From the NCBI GenBank assembly GCA_916613615.1, contig OU744727.1, positions 22,534,777 to 22,598,776 of the forward strand: a stretch of DNA of 64,000 nt. Direction: 5' to 3'. Shown here piece after piece: positions 59,931-64,000 of the stretch. Numbering within the stretch: the stretch's first letter is position 1; the number at the start of each line of letters is the position of its first letter. Below the pieces are notes generated by a model. It saw only the letters and a program-made list of their open reading frames with translations, did not search any database and was not told where the DNA came from. The stretch comes from Steromphala cineraria (lineage: Eukaryota > Mollusca > Gastropoda > Trochida > Trochidae). The position numbers and the translations under genes were made by a program.

Positions 59931-60987
59931 CCATTCTCTCCCAACAGAGGCAGCTCACTGCGAGCAAGCCTCTGTTCTATTACGCCAAGATCATGGGGTT
60001 CCGACAGATTTCCCTAGAGGCAAAAAGTTGTAACTTAAGTTATCTCTCTTATTTGCAGGCATTGAAAACAATGAAAAAGCTAGCAAATAATATAAGGTCA
60101 AACAAGAAAGGATGAATATACGTGATCAGTACCACAACATGAAAAGGGTGCATGAAATTAAGATATAAGTGAAAAATCACAACATGTATGTGCTTAAGTG
60201 GATTTAAATGGAACAAACACAAACATGCACAAATGTCCATATACAAGAAATTATATTACATATGCAGAGATGAACTATAACAGTAAGCGCAGAGGTGCAT
60301 ACACAGAGGATTAAAAATAACATGTGCAGAGGTGCAGATACAAATACACAATACAAACAGGCATTGTGTGTTAAAAGCAAATGACATTCAGAAAAGGAAG
60401 CAAAGTTTATTGTAGATAATTGCACAGAAGATTGAAGATGAAAGCCAATATTGAGCAAAAACATAAGACGAAAAACGAAAGAAGTCGACCCAAATACCAA
60501 TGACAACACCTTTTGGATATCCATGACTTTGGGAATTCTTAACTGTTGTATAGTGACATGGAAAATATCATGCCCTTATGTTTATTTTCATAAACAGTGT
60601 CAGAGGGAAAATATTTGAAAATCAGTTATGGATAGTGTTTTTCATTAGCTAGAAACTGTTTTATAATTGTGTAAATCATTATTTGTTTTATGATAGATTG
60701 CATTTTACTAATCAACCAAATAAAAACTAATGAGAAGGTAAAAAGCGATATTTTGTAAAAGGAAGAGTTATCTCCCCTGGTTGTTAAATTTCAACGATAG
60801 CTTTACCGAACCACACGGAAATGGCCGAGGTTTTGCGAAAAACCACTTTTGAAACGGCGTCGCTGATTGCACAACTCACTTCGATTGTCTCCAATCAGAT
60901 TTCTACCTTTCTATCCCATGTATTAGCCATAAATGAACAAGGGCTTACTAGGGTATGACTGAGCTGCCTCTGTGGGGAGAGAATGGG
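59931..60987. mobile_element. MITE with about 40-bp TIRs, copy 2 (longer)
   Basis: ccattctctcccaacagagg + cagctca at the left is inverted at the right as tgagctgcctctgtggggag + agaatggg; the 6-bp target duplication ttgtct is at 59925-59930 and 60988-60993. It shares internal blocks with 24620-25110 but has an extra segment of about 400 bp (60080-60500) and a further extra part near 60670-60760. A short frame MAEVLRKTTFETASLIAQL starting at 60822 is conserved in copy 1 but lacks any known homology. Confidence 0.85.
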
Positions 60988-60993
60988 TTGTCT

Positions 60994-61843
60994 CCAATAA
61001 GTTATGTATTGTCTGTTTCCCCTCCATTAGTTTTCAACTGATGTTCAACCTCATATAGCATCGTGTATATATCGAATTTATCGCTCAAACCCTGTTACAT
61101 TAAATTTCACGAGTATCAATTCTAAATAAAACCACTTAGATAAAACCACTTTAACCTAAGACGAAGTGAGGAATCAGACACAAGTCAAAACTTATATTCA
61201 GAATAGCAAATTCACAAGGGTGCTATCGGCCAAATCAATTTTTAAATTACTTTTCATCATAGTATTTCATGACGTCAGAGTAGGTACGTCATCCTCCATT
61301 GCGTGTCTGTAAAAAGTTGACCCTTTTTAGAGTAGTAAGATTAACATAATTATCTTCTTCAACATATTATGGAATTAATTCAAATTTCAGAAGGCAGATG
61401 CCGTTAAACTTACTATGTTACTTCATATTTAAATTTTTAGTATTTGATCATAGCTGATATAAACCATCTTCGGATGATGTTTTCAGATTGTTATGACTTT
61501 CTCCGACTTGTTAAATCTTCCTCTGTTTTCGTAAAATCTTTGTACCTCCGGAATCTGGAATTAACAGCCGATACTTATTATTTCAATTCAACTAATAAAC
61601 AATCAGCAATCGATAGGAAAATATCAAGATGAAAATTAGAGAAATGTGGCTAAGTGCTATGATTTTAGCAATGCGTTAATATTTCAGCCAAGGATACATG
61701 TATTCAAATAACAAATTCAACTTCATAGTTTGCATTTAAGATATGATAAGTAGCTTTTACTTCATAACTTTATTGTCTTCTCATTTGAATACTTTGATCT
61801 ACTGAAAAACTGCCGAACTACTACTCCTACCAAGTTAATTCAC
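60994..61843. other. AT-rich, nothing recognised
   Basis: No exon of the upstream gene, promoter or repeat could be identified. Confidence 0.4.
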
Positions 61844-61846
61844 TAA

Positions 61847-62262
61847 GGCCCTTTTCTCATGCACGAATTTACATACATGAGTAAATTTACACACTATGTA
61901 ATTATACATACATGTGTAATAGTAAATATACTTTCTGTTCACATGTAGTTAAGCATTATGTTGTATTTGTCAATTACATACAGCCATGTATTATAATAAA
62001 CGAAAATATATGAGTAGATTCAGTCTAGCGCCAGCTTTCATGATGTTAAGACTTCTTGGCTCCAAGAGAAGAAGAGATTTTCCCTATATGTATATGTAAA
62101 TTTACATTTACATGACCTCCTGAGGTCGTGTAAAGTTACTCCTAGTGCAATAATACTCATGTATGTAATTGCGTTCTCATGACACTTTTACATACCCCAA
62201 ATACATTTACATACATACGTAAATTTACTAACATATGTAAAGGTGTGCATGAGAAAAGGGCC
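61847..62262. mobile_element. PIF/Harbinger-like MITE
   Basis: 416 bp with termini ggcccttttctcatgcac and a near-complement gtgcatgagaaaagggcc, bounded by TAA on both sides (61844-61846, 62263-62265). A 3-bp TAA target and GGCC-type ends are typical of PIF/Harbinger MITEs. The interior is full of acatac/gtaaatttac palindromic pieces. Confidence 0.8.
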
Positions 62263-62387
62263 TAACTTATTTCAACATTAAATAAGGCTTTACGTAGATG
62301 ATTATTCAAACTTATTTCAATTGATCAAATCTAGACACAAAATATGTAACATAGTTTTGATGTATTACCTTCAAACGTTTCATGCTG

Positions 62388-62472
62388 AGAAAAAAGGTAA
62401 ACTGTGAGCCGGGATCGACCCACAGTTTCCTGGATCCGTGGTCAACTCGCAGAGTCAGCCTGACACTAAGAC
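62388..62472 (-). repeat. tRNA-like (SINE-type) module, minus strand
   Basis: On the minus strand ctgtgggtcgatcccggctc carries a good B box (gggtcgatccc), and ttagtgtcaggctgactctg about 45 bases upstream resembles an A box. Likely a SINE head. Confidence 0.35.
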
Positions 62473-63430
62473 ATCAAAAGGTTGTACAGGGCGATCAATA
62501 ATCAAATATCAAACAAACATTTAAAACTGTTTTGTGTAATAAAAAGTTCATCATCTTCTCTAGCCATGTTTACCTGTAAATGCGATAATGCATGTGAATT
62601 AAAGCTAATAAAGCAGTATAGTCATCCAATAGTTTACCACATGCAGAGGCGTAACTACCATCTATCACAAAAAGGAAGTACTTACACATTAAAATATTTT
62701 AAAAAAAAAAACATTTTTCTGAAAAAAATTCATTTTAGATTTTTGTTATTTTTTTCTTTAAATTATTGCGACATTCGTCAGATGGCAATAGTCTCCGCAG
62801 AACACAAACTTAACCAATCATTCGATGATGACTTATGTAGCAATGTTTATAGAAGTGTCAAAAAATATTTATATTTAGTAGTCTGGCATTAGCGTGTCAA
62901 CCTTGCGTTAGACAAAACATTTATGGCAGCGTCGTTTTGTCACGGTGGATTAAGTCTATTCTCTTCTCAGTACAAGTGTTTGAGCAAATCAATGTTTGCA
63001 CAGCAGTATAAACCAGTAATCATTTCGAGTCGACTTTTTCGGACATCATGAGTAAAACGTTTGAGGGTGAAGATTGTACAAACATTAATTCTTTTTTGTT
63101 GTAAAATTTCAGTCGCAATCAGAGGTTCAGTCGTCGAATTCAAAAATAATTCTCTGATCGAGCTCAATCGGGTGTTTTATGTCTATGATATTAATTAAAC
63201 ACTGGGCACATGGCGAGCAACTATACAGAAACGGAATACCGTGCTTCCAGTTGATACAAAAACCGGGATTCACAATTAATCGAAATATGTGACATCTCCT
63301 CTGTTGTGAAGAAATAAATTTAACAATACTTAGTTAGCATTAACTTCAGACTTTGATTTAAATTTTTAAAAATCTCTTCAAAAAGATATAACATTTAAGA
63401 GTATTTTCAAACAAACATAAGTCATTAGAT
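62473..63430. other. AT-rich, nothing recognised
   Basis: The + frame 62482-62892 has no known motif and includes a poly-A/T tract; it is not considered a gene. Confidence 0.4.
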
Positions 63431-63475
63431 GATGGTCTGAAGATTGGCCGACCTCTCGACATGAAGTTGGTTGGT

Positions 63476-64000
63476 TGTCACGATGGTGTAGACGTTGAAC
63501 TTGGTGTAGACGTCTCCGTCTGTGGTGATGGTGCTTCCATCACTGTTGACGTAGGTGGTCCATTAGGAGGGTAAGTAGGAGCCACCTCGCTTGCATCGTG
63601 TTGGTCAGGAATCAAGTCTCTCTTGTTCCGCCTATACTCTGCACCTTCAGCGGTCTTCACATAGTACGATCTCGGCGTATCCGATTGCCTTGTGATCGTA
63701 GCTGGTAGCCACTCTTTGCCTTGTCTCATTCTGATGAAATCGTTGTTCTGAAAGTCAGCTCTGGTGTGTGCAGATCGGTTGTAACAGAACTGGTTTTACA
63801 AGGTAGATCATCTTGCAATCTTCTCCCCATGAGTAACTGAGATGGAGAGCACCCAGTGTCTCAGCAGTAACAAGTATGGATCAGTCCCACTCGGCTTTGC
63901 CTTGGTTTGAAGTATCTTTACTGTTTGTACCGACTTCTCTGCAAGACCATTAGCCTAGGGATACAAAGTTGATGAAGTCACATGTTCATTATTCCATGAA
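63476..64000 (-). pseudogene. Ty3/gypsy retrotransposon pol remnant (integrase C-terminus)
   Basis: The minus strand encodes, from the window edge inward, YP.ANGLAEKSVQTVKILQTK (integrase catalytic core end, with a stop where Gln is usual), SGTDPYLLLL, then after a frame change NRSAHTRADFQNNDFIRMRQ and GKEWLPATITRQSDTPRSYY, followed by EYRRNKRDLIP and a Ser/Thr/Pro-rich tail ending at about 63476. The order is that of the C-terminus of Ty3/gypsy polyproteins. Frameshifts and stops show it is inactive. The rest of the element lies beyond the window. Confidence 0.8.

Noticed and set aside
59950..60033. A fourteenth exon of the D8C/VWD gene ending in TAA
   Set aside because: Its acceptor and coding sequence lie inside the terminal inverted repeat of the MITE at 59931-60987, and the same sequence is repeated in the MITE at 24620.

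Overview
The window is AT-rich animal DNA with split genes and GT-AG introns. It is most likely from a lophotrochozoan, probably a bivalve mollusc. The reasons are a paramyosin-type rod gene, a secreted D8C/VWD gene of the VWDE/uromodulin-like kind that is abundant in bivalves, Tc1-like and Ty3-like transposon remnants, and very many short inverted-repeat elements and satellite arrays. This assignment is inference; no species-specific marker was seen.

Layout. 1-3.3 kb is repeat-derived and partly duplicated at 34.7-36.2 kb. It leads into the 3' end of a FAM47E-like gene (3.47-4.26 kb, +) that carries a stop codon and a frameshift and looks like a pseudogene. 4.3-12.5 kb holds degenerate repeats and a dead Tc1-like element (9.04-10.55 kb). 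12.56-17.2 kb is a 45-bp satellite of about 103 monomers. From 17.42 to 34.01 kb there are five phase-compatible + strand exons of a paramyosin/myosin-rod protein; both ends of the gene are missing from view. Its first visible intron (13.2 kb) is almost entirely filled by a giant fold-back structure at 18.36-30.78 kb: two inverted arms, each containing nested microsatellite, joined through inverted blocks of 48-bp satellite, with a small loop.

38.2-59.85 kb is a second + strand gene. It has a TATA box, a signal peptide, a D8C domain and a VWD-domain region, with 13 recognisable exons (670 codons if the exon 10/11 junction is right). Its introns carry a 46-bp array that grew out of an exon edge with a GC donor, a 21-bp array, a 3.3-kb array of 73-bp units, a hAT-like element whose interior is a 40-bp satellite, several MITEs and a Tc1-like fossil on the minus strand. 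The 3' end of this gene was not found. 59.9-62.3 kb holds two more inverted-repeat elements, and the last 0.5 kb is a decayed Ty3/gypsy integrase tail on the minus strand.

The two genes are not obviously linked in function: one is a muscle thick-filament rod, the other a secreted or matrix/immune-type glycoprotein. The main interest of the window is structural: a fold-back/satellite complex inside an intron, and several transposon insertions for which an unoccupied paralogous site can be read within the same window.
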